Shown in pieces: positions 25,714 to 33,699 of a stretch of DNA of 47,045 bases. The notes beneath the pieces were generated by a model. That model was not told the origin of the DNA, ran no database searches, and saw only the letters and a list, made by a program, of their open reading frames with translations. The first letter of the stretch is position 1. Each line of letters starts with the position of its first letter. The stretch is from the NCBI GenBank assembly GCA_938045955.1, contig CALIBK010000011.1, positions 1 through 47,045 of the forward strand. The letters are read 5' to 3'. This DNA comes from an uncultured bacterium (lineage in GTDB: Bacteria > Desulfobacterota > BSN033 > UBA1163). The translations under genes were made by a program, and so were the position numbers.

Positions 25714-26730
25714 CTAATCTTTTCTCTGGTAGGCCCTTTCAATGAGATTATTAATAAATTCTGTATAGGTCATTCCCCGGGCCTGAATGGCCCTGAACAT
25801 CCCTGATTGAGGGGAGATATCTGGATTGGGATTCACCTCCAGGATATAAATTTTCCCTTCCGAATCCACACGCAGATCCACTCGAGCGTAATCTCGACAA
25901 CCAAAGAGTTTAAAGGTTTTTATAGCTAAATACTCAACCCTCTTTTGTAGAACCCAATCCAGAGGTGCAGGACAGATGGGCTTTGACTTCTGATACTCCA
26001 TGCTTTCTGGAACCCACTTCGCTTCATATCCACAGATTTTGGGGATTCCTTCGGGAAACTCTGAATAATCGATCTCAGAGATGGCGAGGACCTCTACTCC
26101 CCCATTCCTCTCCATGAGACCTACATTGAGTTCTCTTCCTTCGATAAATTTCTCTACAAGAGCAGGTTGTCGATATTTGGTGAGGATATATTGAATCTGG
26201 CGATTTAGACCCTCATTGTCATAAACGACACTCTCCTTTGAGATTCCAAGGCTCCCATCCTCATGAAGGGGCTTAACGATTAGAGGAAAGAGGTTTCCTC
26301 GAAGGGGAGGGGTTTCTTCGTCAAAGATCCTGTATTGAGGGGTGAGCATTCCATGGGAGGTAAGGATATCTTTCACTTTCCCCTTGTCCAGACACAATCC
26401 AAGGGTCAATGGTGGAGAACCCGTATATGGAATTCGAAAGAGTTCTAACAACGCAGGGATACTCATTTCCAGCGAAGCCTTTCCATAAACACATTCACAC
26501 AAATTAAAGACCACATCCGGTTGGATCTCTTTCAGGGATTGAATCACTGGTTCAATTTCATTTTGGAGGGCTATGACAAAAGGTCGATGTCCTATATCAA
26601 TGATAGCCTCTTTGACTGCCCCAATCTCTTCAAGGACCGCCCTTTCAGCAATAAAATCCCTCTCTTCACCTCTATCGAGTCTCTCAAGAAGATTGTATAG
26701 AATGGCAATCTTTAACCATTGTTTGGGCAT
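25714..26730 (-). CDS. ATP-grasp ligase of the D-Ala-D-Ala ligase type (copy B, next to kamA)
   Basis: 338 residues. The N-terminal part (VVFNLCECVYGKASLEMSIP, then IPYTGSPPLTLGLCLDK) matches the D-Ala-D-Ala ligase superfamily. The ATP-grasp core follows (FPLIVKPLHEDGSLGIS; VEKFIEGRELNVGL; ARVDLRVDSEGKIYILEVNPNPD, with the Mg-binding Asp/Glu/Asn set). Such enzymes join an amino acid to another amine through an acyl phosphate. It is 28 bases downstream of the lysine 2,3-aminomutase gene, so beta-lysine is a reasonable substrate guess. True Ddl cannot be excluded, but a paralogue at 31722 and no cell-wall neighbours argue against it. Confidence 0.8.
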   Translation of the reverse strand: MPKQWLKIAILYNLLERLDRGEERDFIAERAVLEEIGAVKEAIIDIGHRPFVIALQNEIEPVIQSLKEIQPDVVFNLCECVYGKASLEMSIPALLELFRIPYTGSPPLTLGLCLDKGKVKDILTSHGMLTPQYRIFDEETPPLRGNLFPLIVKPLHEDGSLGISKESVVYDNEGLNRQIQYILTKYRQPALVEKFIEGRELNVGLMERNGGVEVLAISEIDYSEFPEGIPKICGYEAKWVPESMEYQKSKPICPAPLDWVLQKRVEYLAIKTFKLFGCRDYARVDLRVDSEGKIYILEVNPNPDISPQSGMFRAIQARGMTYTEFINNLIERAYQRKD

Positions 26731-26758
26731 CTCTTCACCTTCATGATGGAGGAAAAGA

Positions 26759-28042
26759 TTATCCTATGAGCTTTCGAGTAGCGGCTCTTCTCTCTCCCAT
26801 CAACCTGGTTTTCTTGAATTCGATGACATTGGGTTCCGGATATTCGTAGACCTTCCCTTCATAGTTTCTTAACACCATCTTCCCCTTCTCTCTTGAAATC
26901 ACGTAATTGGGTTCCACAGGGATTTTCCCTCCTCCTCCTGGAGCATCCACCACGAAAGTAGGAACCGCATAGCCGGTGGTGTGACCCCTCAATTTCTCGA
27001 TAATCTGAACCCCTGTGGCGATAGAGGTTCGAAAATGTTCCGTCCCCATGGCCAAATCACACTGATAGATATAATAGGGACGAACTCGAATCTTAAGAAG
27101 CTCATGCATCAACTTTTTCATAATCTGGGGCTTGTCATTGATCCCTTTAAGGAGAACGGTCTGACTTCCGAGAGGAATGCCACTGTCTGCTAAATCATTA
27201 CATGCCCTTCTGACGGCCTCGGTAATCTCCCTGGGATGGGAAAAATGAATGGACATCATTAAAGGATGATACTTCTTTAACATCCGTAACAGCCCTGCTG
27301 TGATCCTTTGAGGGAGAGTCACTGGGACTCTTGTTCCGATCCTAAGGATCTCAATATGGGGGATAGCTCTCAAACGACTCAAGATTTCTTCCAATCTTTC
27401 ATTTTCGAGAAGGAGTGGATCTCCCCCTGAAAGAAGGACATCTCGAACCTTTTTGTGAGTTTTTAAATATTTCAATACCTCTTCAAAGTTCCCCTGGGTG
27501 ATCGAACGTTCCGAAGTCCCGACCAAACGCCTACGGGTGCAGTATCGGCAATAGACGGCACACTGGTCGGTGACCAGCAGGAGGACCCGATCCGGATAAC
27601 GATGGACCAATCCTGGTACAGGGGAATCCTTATCCTCCCCGCACGGATCAAACATATCATTCTTTGAGAGATGAAGCTCCTCTTTCGTAGGAATGGCCTG
27701 TCTCCGAATGGGGCAATTCGGATTCACGGGATCCATCAGACTGAGGAAATAGGGGGTAACGGCTAAGGCCAATCTTCCCTTGGAATGTCTGATTCCCTCA
27801 ATTTCGTCTGGAGTCAACTCTAAGATCTCCTTCAGTTGATCAAGTCTTGTCACCCGATGTCGAAGTTGCCATCTCCAGTCATTCCAATCTTTTTCTGAAA
27901 CCCCCTTCCAGTAGGATGGAACGGTTTCCTTGACCTCTTCCGTTCCTTTTCTCTCTTCCGGAACCGGAAAGAGATAAAGCTGTAATGGCCGTTCGATGAC
28001 CCTTTGGGGCATGGATAAATTAATGTCTGAGGCTGTCTCCAT
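26759..28042 (-). CDS. kamA: Lysine 2,3-aminomutase family radical SAM enzyme
   Basis: About 427 residues from the ATG at 28042, preceded by GGAAGGAG; an alternative ATG at 28060 adds six residues. DQCAVYCRYCTRR holds the C-x3-C-x2-C radical SAM cluster (Cys161, 165, 168). YIYQCDLAMGTEHF and VVDAPGGGGK carry the two Asp residues that bind lysine's epsilon-amino group and the PLP Lys of clostridial KamA (about Asp329, Asp366, Lys373). The length fits KamA (about 416) rather than the shorter EpmB. Expected reaction: L-lysine to L-beta-lysine. No acetyltransferase for acetyl-beta-lysine osmolyte is nearby; instead an ATP-grasp ligase follows. Confidence 0.88.
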   Translation of the reverse strand: METASDINLSMPQRVIERPLQLYLFPVPEERKGTEEVKETVPSYWKGVSEKDWNDWRWQLRHRVTRLDQLKEILELTPDEIEGIRHSKGRLALAVTPYFLSLMDPVNPNCPIRRQAIPTKEELHLSKNDMFDPCGEDKDSPVPGLVHRYPDRVLLLVTDQCAVYCRYCTRRRLVGTSERSITQGNFEEVLKYLKTHKKVRDVLLSGGDPLLLENERLEEILSRLRAIPHIEILRIGTRVPVTLPQRITAGLLRMLKKYHPLMMSIHFSHPREITEAVRRACNDLADSGIPLGSQTVLLKGINDKPQIMKKLMHELLKIRVRPYYIYQCDLAMGTEHFRTSIATGVQIIEKLRGHTTGYAVPTFVVDAPGGGGKIPVEPNYVISREKGKMVLRNYEGKVYEYPEPNVIEFKKTRLMGERRAATRKLIG

Positions 28043-28068
28043 CTTCACTCCTTCCTGCATTCTTACCC

Positions 28069-28197
28069 TCAGGAATTAGATCCCTTGGAAACAAAAAAGG
28101 AGATATCCTTCGATACCTCCTCTATCAGGACCCAATGGAATCCTTCTCCTTCCTGATAAGCTGACATGCACCTTTTTTTCTTTCTAATTCTAATCAT
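28069..28197 (-). CDS. Putative small protein upstream of kamA
   Basis: 42 residues, ATG at 28197, stop at 28069-28071. AGGAGG stands just before the ATG at rather short spacing. The sequence begins MIRIRKKKRCMSAYQEGEG and continues FHWVLIEEVSKD; a second ATG (residue 11) would give a 32-residue form. It has no match I recognise. It fills the gap between the lipoprotein-like gene and kamA on the same strand and ends only 8 or 26 bases before the two possible kamA starts. It may be a real small protein or a leader peptide controlling kamA. Confidence 0.45.
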   Translation of the reverse strand: MIRIRKKKRCMSAYQEGEGFHWVLIEEVSKDISFFVSKGSNS

Positions 28198-28231
28198 CTT
28201 CCTCCTGAAGGATTCTTACTTTCAAACATTT

Positions 28232-28269
28232 AAGTTGGCGCCTCCTCCAAAGAGTATAGGCGCCAACTT
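28232..28269 (-). terminator. GC-rich hairpin after the lipoprotein-like gene
   Basis: AAGTTGGCGCC (28232-28242) and GGCGCCAACTT (28259-28269) are perfect 11-base complements with a 16-base loop. On the - strand it follows the lipoprotein-like gene by 37 bases. No U-run follows, so it may be an attenuating or stabilising structure rather than a full terminator. Confidence 0.5.
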
Positions 28270-28306
28270 TCTCTAAAATCGAACTTCTTCTGCCCTCCTC
28301 CCGTAA

Positions 28307-28507
28307 TTAATTCTTCGGAGCTTCAGCAGGTTTTTCAGCTGGTTTTTCTTCTGGAGCAGGTGCGGGTGGAGGTGCCTCGGCAGGCTTCTCAGCCGGTTCC
28401 ACTTCTTCTTTCGGTTTTTCCGGTGCCTTTGCTTTACATCCAATCCCTACCGCAACAAAATTAATTGCCAAAACCAATGCAAGTAGAAGAAAAACCCATT
28501 TTCTCAT
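28307..28507 (-). CDS. Small Pro/Glu/Ala/Lys-rich lipoprotein-like protein
   Basis: 66 residues. A hydrophobic N-terminus (about 4-21) is followed by VGIGC at Cys24, a possible though not ideal lipobox (Gly at -3). The rest is low complexity, made of repeated EKPAEAP-like units, and is probably an extended tether in the periplasm. AAAGGAGGTGAAAGGAG precedes the ATG. It starts seven bases after the lone receiver gene, so the two are co-transcribed. Function unknown. Confidence 0.65.
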   Translation of the reverse strand: MRKWVFLLLALVLAINFVAVGIGCKAKAPEKPKEEVEPAEKPAEAPPPAPAPEEKPAEKPAEAPKN

Positions 28508-28513
28508 CTCCTT

Positions 28514-28939
28514 TCACCTCCTTTCTGGTTGAACCTGGGTTTCTGACCTCTTTTTTTCTGAAATGGGAAATTTAATCTCTTCAGAAAAGGGGATCCCCTT
28601 GATCACCTTTCTTAAAATTCCCGGTTCCACAGGTTTCTTGATAATTCGATGGACTCCCGATTGTTTCAATCGTTCTTTGAGTTCATCTGTAAGGAGAGGA
28701 CTCATCAGAATAAAACGGTCATTCCACTTCTTTACCAATGGAAGCCATTTCTCGATGGACTCTAATTCCAGATCTGCCAATATCATTCCCTTTCGAATCT
28801 CCTTCTTTCTGTTTTCAAGCTGAAGGAGATCCTCCACTTCCTCAACCTGAAAACCATATTTTTTTAAAATCTTACTCAGGCTGAGCCTTACAAATTCATC
28901 CCTATCAAGGATAAAAGCCCACTTTATCTTTTTTTTCAT
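28514..28939 (-). CDS. Stand-alone receiver-like protein
   Basis: 141 residues. The fold pattern of a response-regulator receiver is visible: FILDRDEF near the N-terminus (acidic pocket), ILADLELES with the likely phospho-accepting Asp, ILMSPLL and IIKKPVEPG with the conserved Lys-Pro. The spacing is compressed and the sequence divergent, so phosphorylation is not certain. A basic tail of about 20 residues follows. There is no output domain. It lies directly downstream of the sigma-54 activator gene, after a 243-base gap that is very AT-rich. Confidence 0.65.
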   Translation of the reverse strand: MKKKIKWAFILDRDEFVRLSLSKILKKYGFQVEEVEDLLQLENRKKEIRKGMILADLELESIEKWLPLVKKWNDRFILMSPLLTDELKERLKQSGVHRIIKKPVEPGILRKVIKGIPFSEEIKFPISEKKRSETQVQPERR

Positions 28940-29182
28940 CCCGAAAAATATATCTCAAATTTCGTGCCAAACAATTTATAAAACCAAAATACCTATTTTT
29001 CAAAAAGTTCAATAATATTAAAAGATTAAAAATATCCTGAAATCCATTCTCCAATACTTTATTTTTAAATTCACCCAAAATAATGTAAAAGTGACCATTT
29101 AATTTTTTAAAAAAAGAGGCAAAGTGTCATTATTCTCTTTCTTTTTTATGTAAAGAATGACTATTTGTCGCTGTTTTTAATA

Positions 29183-30544
29183 TTAAGAGATTGTTCGTTC
29201 TCCTTCAATCTCCCTTATTTTTCTATGAATCGTCCGGACATTGATTCCTAAAAGTTTTGCTGCTTTTCTCTTATTCCCTTTTGTTGCTCTCAGGGTTTGG
29301 AGCAACATCTTTCGTTCTATCTCTTGCAGAGGAGTTCCGATCTTAAAAGGAACGACCTCTGGAACCCCCGAATATTCTCGAATCTCTTGCGGAAGGTGAG
29401 GGAGGTCCAATACCTCGGGATGATTGACCACCAAGGCTGATTCAATCGTATTCTCGAGTTCCCTCACATTACCACTCCATTGATAGTCCATTAAACGATT
29501 CAATGCCCTTTGAGAAACCCCTTTCACATTCATACGGTATCTCTGATTAAATTTCTCAATAAAAAAATTCACCAAAAAGGGAATATCCTCTTTCCGTTCC
29601 CTTAAAGGAGGGAGCTTGATGTTCACCACATTGAGTCGATAATAGAGATCCTCCCGAAAATTTCCTTTTCGGACTTCCTCCTGTAAGTCCCGATTACTCG
29701 CCGCGATGATTCGGATATCGACCTTAATGGTCTTATTTCCCCCCACCCTTTCGAATTCACCTTCCTGGAGAACCCGGAGAAGTTTGATCTGGGTGGAAGG
29801 AGGGATATCTTCTACCTCATCCAAGAAGAGCGTTCCTTCATGGGCCATCTCAAATCGACCCTTTCTTGAAGCAATAGCTCCGGTGAAAGCCCCTTTCTCA
29901 TGACCGAAGAGTTCACTTTCGATAATCCCCTCGCTCAAGGAGGCGCAACTGACTTTGACAAAAGGTTTTGAGGCTCTTGGGCTGTGATAATGAATCGCAT
30001 TGGCAATCAATTCTTTTCCTGTTCCACTCTCTCCAATGATCAAAACAGAGCTATCATAAGGGGCAATATGGCGGATCAGGTCGAAAACCTTCACCATCTT
30101 CTCACTTTTCCCCACGATATTTTTGAAATGAAACCGATCCTCCAATTTTGACCGAAGATCACGATTCTGAATCACCAGGGTCTGTCTCTCCAAAGCCCTT
30201 TCCACGAGAAGAGAGATCACCCTCGGGTTGATTGGTTTCTCAATAAAATCGAAGGCTCCTAATTTCATGGCCTGAACTGCTTTCTCAATCGTCCCCTGAG
30301 CAGAAATGACAATGACTTCTGTCTCAGGTTTAAGATTCTTTATCGCTTCCAGAAGGGCAATCCCATCCATTTTGGGCATCACCAGATCTGTAATCACCAG
30401 ATTGATTTCCTGCTGGCGAAATAGCTGAAGGGCCTCTTTTCCGTTGGTCGCAAATAGGGTCTTATAACCTCTTCTCTTCAAGAGGAGGCAGAGGCTTTCT
30501 CCAACCCGAAGATCATCCTCTACTACCAGAATGACTTTTGTCTC
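29183..30544 (-). CDS. Sigma-54-dependent response regulator (NtrC family)
   Basis: About 453 residues from the GTG at 30544, chosen because GGAG lies five bases upstream; an upstream GTG at 30568 adds eight residues without a good site. Receiver domain: VVEDD, LVITDLVMP (phospho-Asp), IEKPINP. AAA+ domain: GESGTGKE (Walker A), GAFTGA (sigma-54 contact loop), TLFLDEVEDIPP (Walker B). A Fis-type helix-turn-helix ends the protein (GNKRKAAKLLGINVRTIHRK). It activates sigma-54 promoters when phosphorylated, presumably by the kinase encoded just upstream. Its targets may be in this block. Confidence 0.95.
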   Translation of the reverse strand, partial: ETKVILVVEDDLRVGESLCLLLKRRGYKTLFATNGKEALQLFRQQEINLVITDLVMPKMDGIALLEAIKNLKPETEVIVISAQGTIEKAVQAMKLGAFDFIEKPINPRVISLLVERALERQTLVIQNRDLRSKLEDRFHFKNIVGKSEKMVKVFDLIRHIAPYDSSVLIIGESGTGKELIANAIHYHSPRASKPFVKVSCASLSEGIIESELFGHEKGAFTGAIASRKGRFEMAHEGTLFLDEVEDIPPSTQIKLLRVLQEGEFERVGGNKTIKVDIRIIAASNRDLQEEVRKGNFREDLYYRLNVVNIKLPPLRERKEDIPFLVNFFIEKFNQRYRMNVKGVSQRALNRLMDYQWSGNVRELENTIESALVVNHPEVLDLPHLPQEIREYSGVPEVVPFKIGTPLQEIERKMLLQTLRATKGNKRKAAKLLGINVRTIHRKIREIEGERTIS

Positions 30545-30626
30545 CACAGAGGCTCCAAATACCTCCACAGGATTGAAATGGTTCTATTCTCTAAATATTG
30601 GGCTCAAACTTTAATAATGGATGACT

Positions 30627-31715
30627 TCAACCTCCTTTTGAATGAAGGGGAAGCCTTATCCTGAACGTGGAACCCTTGTTAAGTTCACTCCTCACGGAGA
30701 TCTCCCCCTGGTGATCGGAGATGATCTTCTTGGCAATCGAAAGGCCCAACCCTGATCCTGAAGGCTTGGTACTAAACATAAAGTCAAAGATTTTAGGGAG
30801 GTGTTCTTTAGCAATTCCCACCCCATTGTCCTGGACCACAATAAAGACATTCTTCTTCGAAGCTCGTGTATAGAGATGAATCTCCCCTTTTTCAGAAACT
30901 GCCTGAATACTATTAATGATTAGATTAGAGACGGCTAAATTAATCTGACTCACATCGACCTTGACCATGGGAAGATTCTTTTGGAAATGGGTTTCAATCC
31001 TTGCGTTCTTGATCTGGGCATCGGGTCGAAGAAGACGAACGATCGATTCCAGCATTTCATTGAGTTCTACCCATTCAAATTTTAAGGGCGGGAGACGATT
31101 AAAATCCAGGAAGTCCTTAAGATTATTCTCCAAGCGCAGAGTCTCGTAGCTAATAAAGTTAAGGAGGGACTGAATCTCCTCTTTCTTACTAAAATGAGCA
31201 TCCTCTTTCAGCTCCTCTCTTAAAAGTTCGATGTTGATATTTAGGGAACTCAACGGGTTTCGAATCTCATGGGCCATCCATCGGGCTAACAACCCAATGG
31301 TCGAAAGGTCTTTGCTTTTACTGATCTCTCTCGAAAGGAGACCCTTTTCAGTGATATCGGCAAAAGTTGCGAGACATCCCAAAAAGATCTCCTTCGGGTC
31401 GCAGATGGGATAAAAGCTGCACCTTAGGAGTCTCATCTTCTCTTTTGACCCGGAATCCTCCGGAGGGTAGACTGCGAGTTCGATATCATAGTGCGCCTCC
31501 TGCTTCTCATAAACCATGGCGAATTGTTTTCGAATGTTCTTATAGGGAATGACTCGATCAAAACGTTTTCCCAAAACCTTCTTTTCTTCGATCTCAAAGT
31601 ATTGCTCCGCTATTGGATTGAAGATTCGAATACGACCTTCCGTATCTGCAAAAATAACCGCCTCTTTTAAATTTCTCAGGATGATTTCGGAAAGATTAGT
31701 TGGAACAGCTTCCAT
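30627..31715 (-). CDS. Cytoplasmic PAS-domain sensor histidine kinase
   Basis: 362 residues with no membrane segment. An N-terminal PAS domain (about 8-125, starting LRNLKEAVIFADTEGRIRIF) precedes the H-box WMAHEIRNPLSSLN with His149. The N-box (NLIINSIQAV), the G1 box (DNGVGIAKEHL) and the G2 box (GSGLGLSIAKKII) follow. It is probably the partner of the sigma-54 regulator that starts 83 bases downstream. It starts six bases after the ATP-grasp gene copy A, so an enzyme gene and the two-component pair share a transcript. Confidence 0.93.
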   Translation of the reverse strand: MEAVPTNLSEIILRNLKEAVIFADTEGRIRIFNPIAEQYFEIEEKKVLGKRFDRVIPYKNIRKQFAMVYEKQEAHYDIELAVYPPEDSGSKEKMRLLRCSFYPICDPKEIFLGCLATFADITEKGLLSREISKSKDLSTIGLLARWMAHEIRNPLSSLNINIELLREELKEDAHFSKKEEIQSLLNFISYETLRLENNLKDFLDFNRLPPLKFEWVELNEMLESIVRLLRPDAQIKNARIETHFQKNLPMVKVDVSQINLAVSNLIINSIQAVSEKGEIHLYTRASKKNVFIVVQDNGVGIAKEHLPKIFDFMFSTKPSGSGLGLSIAKKIISDHQGEISVRSELNKGSTFRIRLPLHSKGG

Positions 31716-31721
31716 GGGGGA

Positions 31722-32723
31722 TCATTGCTCCACAAATCCATATCGTTTCAGGGCGTGATGGAAAATGGTTCGAATTAATCGGGGATACTCCCATCCCATC
31801 GATCTGGCCATAATGGGAAGATCTCCATAAAGTGGAGAAAGCCCTGGAAGAGGATTGATTTCCAGGAAATAGGGAATCCCATCCTCTCCCACTCGAATGT
31901 CCACCCTTGAGACATCACGACAATCCAAGGCTCGATAGGCCCTGAGGGCCACCTCTTCAATCCTCTTTAAGAGTGATTCAGAGATAGGGGGAGGACACAG
32001 GTATCGAACCCTCTTCTCCCAATCCCTTTTTACCTCTAAAGAATAGATGGCTTCATGAGGGGAGCTCCCTTTAATCTCGATCTGCATGACTCCAAGTACA
32101 TAGGGGGGATTATTCCCTAAAATCCCTACCGTAAATTCTGGACCAGGAACAAATTCTTCAATGAGGAGAGGGGGACCGTAGGTCTCCAAGAGCCATCTCA
32201 CTTTCTCCTTCAACATCGAGGGATCCAAAATCTTTGAATCTAATCGAACCCCTTTACTGGACCCTTCGTAACACAATTTAACGAAAAGAGGGTAACAGAG
32301 ATCGATGGCCTGAAGGTCTTCTATCCGTTCCACCTTTTTAAATCGTGGAGTTGGAATTCCTTCGCTCATCACTACCCTCTTAGCCATGGATTTATCTAAG
32401 GTGAGAGAAAGGGTCAGGGGATCAGATCCTGTATAAGGGATATTCAAAAATTCCAGGAGGGCGGGAATGTGGGCCTCTCGATTTCGTCCTCTCACTCCCT
32501 CTGCAATATTAAACACTATGTCCACCGAGGAGTCTTTAAGTCGATCAATAACCTCCGGAGTTCCTCCCAATTTGATCACTTGATGCCCATCTCGTTCGAG
32601 CACCTCCTGAATGGCCTCGATGGTTTCTTCCGAATCATACTCTTCTAAATGGTCAATGGGCTGATCTTCTTGCTTTGGAAAATCTTTTTTTAAATTATAC
32701 GTGATCCCAACCTTTAATCCCAT
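31722..32723 (-). CDS. ATP-grasp ligase of the D-Ala-D-Ala ligase type (copy A, next to the kinase)
   Basis: 333 residues. It has VDIVFNIAEGVRGRNREAHI and IPYTGSDPLTLSLTLDKSMA in the N-terminal lobe. The ATP-grasp core has YPLFVKLCYEGSSKGV, LIEEFVPGPEFTVGI and SRVDIRVGEDGIPYFLEINP. It is clearly paralogous to copy B at 25714-26730 but far from identical. It heads the ligase-kinase-regulator transcript. No Shine-Dalgarno sequence precedes the ATG, and the promoter at 32739-32767 would give a leader of only about nine bases. The ligated substrates are unknown. Confidence 0.8.
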   Translation of the reverse strand: MGLKVGITYNLKKDFPKQEDQPIDHLEEYDSEETIEAIQEVLERDGHQVIKLGGTPEVIDRLKDSSVDIVFNIAEGVRGRNREAHIPALLEFLNIPYTGSDPLTLSLTLDKSMAKRVVMSEGIPTPRFKKVERIEDLQAIDLCYPLFVKLCYEGSSKGVRLDSKILDPSMLKEKVRWLLETYGPPLLIEEFVPGPEFTVGILGNNPPYVLGVMQIEIKGSSPHEAIYSLEVKRDWEKRVRYLCPPPISESLLKRIEEVALRAYRALDCRDVSRVDIRVGEDGIPYFLEINPLPGLSPLYGDLPIMARSMGWEYPRLIRTIFHHALKRYGFVEQ

Positions 32724-32738
32724 ATCAATTTAAAATCT

Positions 32739-32767
32739 TCTATACCTCTGTTTTCCACCTTTGTCAA
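32739..32767 (-). promoter_or_regulatory. Sigma-70 promoter of the ATP-grasp/kinase/regulator operon
   Basis: On the - strand TTGACA (32767-32762) and TATAGA (32744-32739) are separated by 17 bases. The start is expected near 32732, about nine bases before the ATG at 32723. The short leader agrees with the missing ribosome-binding site. Confidence 0.6.
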
Positions 32768-32826
32768 CCCTTCGATTTTCTTCCATTAATCATTCTTCTG
32801 AGGGAATCCTTCACTGAAGAGTGAGG

Positions 32827-32892
32827 AATGGGCCTGACAGGGATATTTCCGAACCCCTGAGAACTATTCCTCACCCATGACCGATGGATTAC
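32827..32892. repeat. Intergenic repeat element, copy B
   Basis: Related to the element at 14098-14175. TGGGCCTGACAGGGATATTT and the following bases align with 14126-14152, and ATGACCGATGGATTAC (32877-32892) matches 14153-14168 at 15 of 16 positions. This copy has about 21 extra bases in the middle. Within and just before it, GTGAGGAAT (32821-32829) and ATTCCTCAC (32866-32874) form their own inverted repeat. It lies in the 247-base divergent region between the ATP-grasp gene and tatC. Confidence 0.5.
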
Positions 32893-32970
32893 CTTTTGAG
32901 AATATTTTTCATACGAGCTTCATTTATGTTAAATAAAAAAGAGGAAACTTATCCCGGAAAGAATTAAAAA

Positions 32971-33699
32971 ATGGATCGAAAAGAGATCTTCCAAGCCCTT
33001 ACTCGGTTAAGAAAAGGCCTTCTCCAGATCATCCTTACGGTGGCTCTCGTAGGATTCATTCTCTTTCCATTTTCAAAGAGATTACTTCACCATCTCCAGA
33101 AGACGACCCTTAAAACCGAACTGGTGGCCTTCAGCCTTCCCGAACCCCTTCTTTCTCTCCTTAAACTTACCCTTTACGGGAGTCTCTTCATTTCCCTTCC
33201 GATGCTCTTCTATCAAATCTGGAAGGCCTTCTTCCCTCTCCTCCATCTCGAGAGGAAAAAATACTTTATCATCGTCTTTTTTCTCTCCCTCTTCCTTTTT
33301 TATCTGGGTGCCTTCTTCTGCTATTTTATTACCCTACCCTTCGGGGTTCAATTTCTATTGGGATACCAATCTGAGAAGATCCAACCCATGATCTCGGCCG
33401 GGAAATTCGTCTCTTTTTGTACGGCCTTTATCTTTGGATTTGGATTAACCTTTGAACTCCCTCTCATCCTCGCGCTTCTCGCATATATAAATGTAATTCG
33501 AGCCTCCTTTTTGACCCGGAATCGAAGGTATGCGATTTTATTCATTGCGATCCTTTCGGCCATCATTACACCCACTCCTGACATCTTCAACATGTCCCTA
33601 ATGGGAGGGCCCCTGTATATCCTATTCGAAATCGGGGTTATTTTGGTTAAAATAATAGAAAGAAGAAAAAAAGGAGGGAGGACTTTTTCTACCTCATGA
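32971..33699 (+). CDS. tatC: Twin-arginine translocase subunit TatC
   Basis: 242 residues with six hydrophobic segments. The family-diagnostic stretches are FGFGLTFELPLIL (Phe-Glu-x-Pro in the loop before TM5) and SAIITPTPDIFNMSLMGGPL with LYILFEIGVILVK near the end. The N-terminal HLxELRxR signature is weaker than usual (ALTRLRKGLL). TatC recognises twin-arginine signals; two probable Tat substrates occur in this window (148-1203 and 18565-19185). No tatA or tatB is next to it. It overlaps the following kinase gene by four bases. GGAAAG lies upstream of the ATG. Confidence 0.88.
   Translation: MDRKEIFQALTRLRKGLLQIILTVALVGFILFPFSKRLLHHLQKTTLKTELVAFSLPEPLLSLLKLTLYGSLFISLPMLFYQIWKAFFPLLHLERKKYFIIVFFLSLFLFYLGAFFCYFITLPFGVQFLLGYQSEKIQPMISAGKFVSFCTAFIFGFGLTFELPLILALLAYINVIRASFLTRNRRYAILFIAILSAIITPTPDIFNMSLMGGPLYILFEIGVILVKIIERRKKGGRTFSTS

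Noticed and set aside
28940-29182. 243-base AT-rich gap searched for small genes or RNAs
   Set aside because: Apart from the weak sigma-54-like site, only A/T runs were seen; no ORF with a start signal and no stable hairpin.
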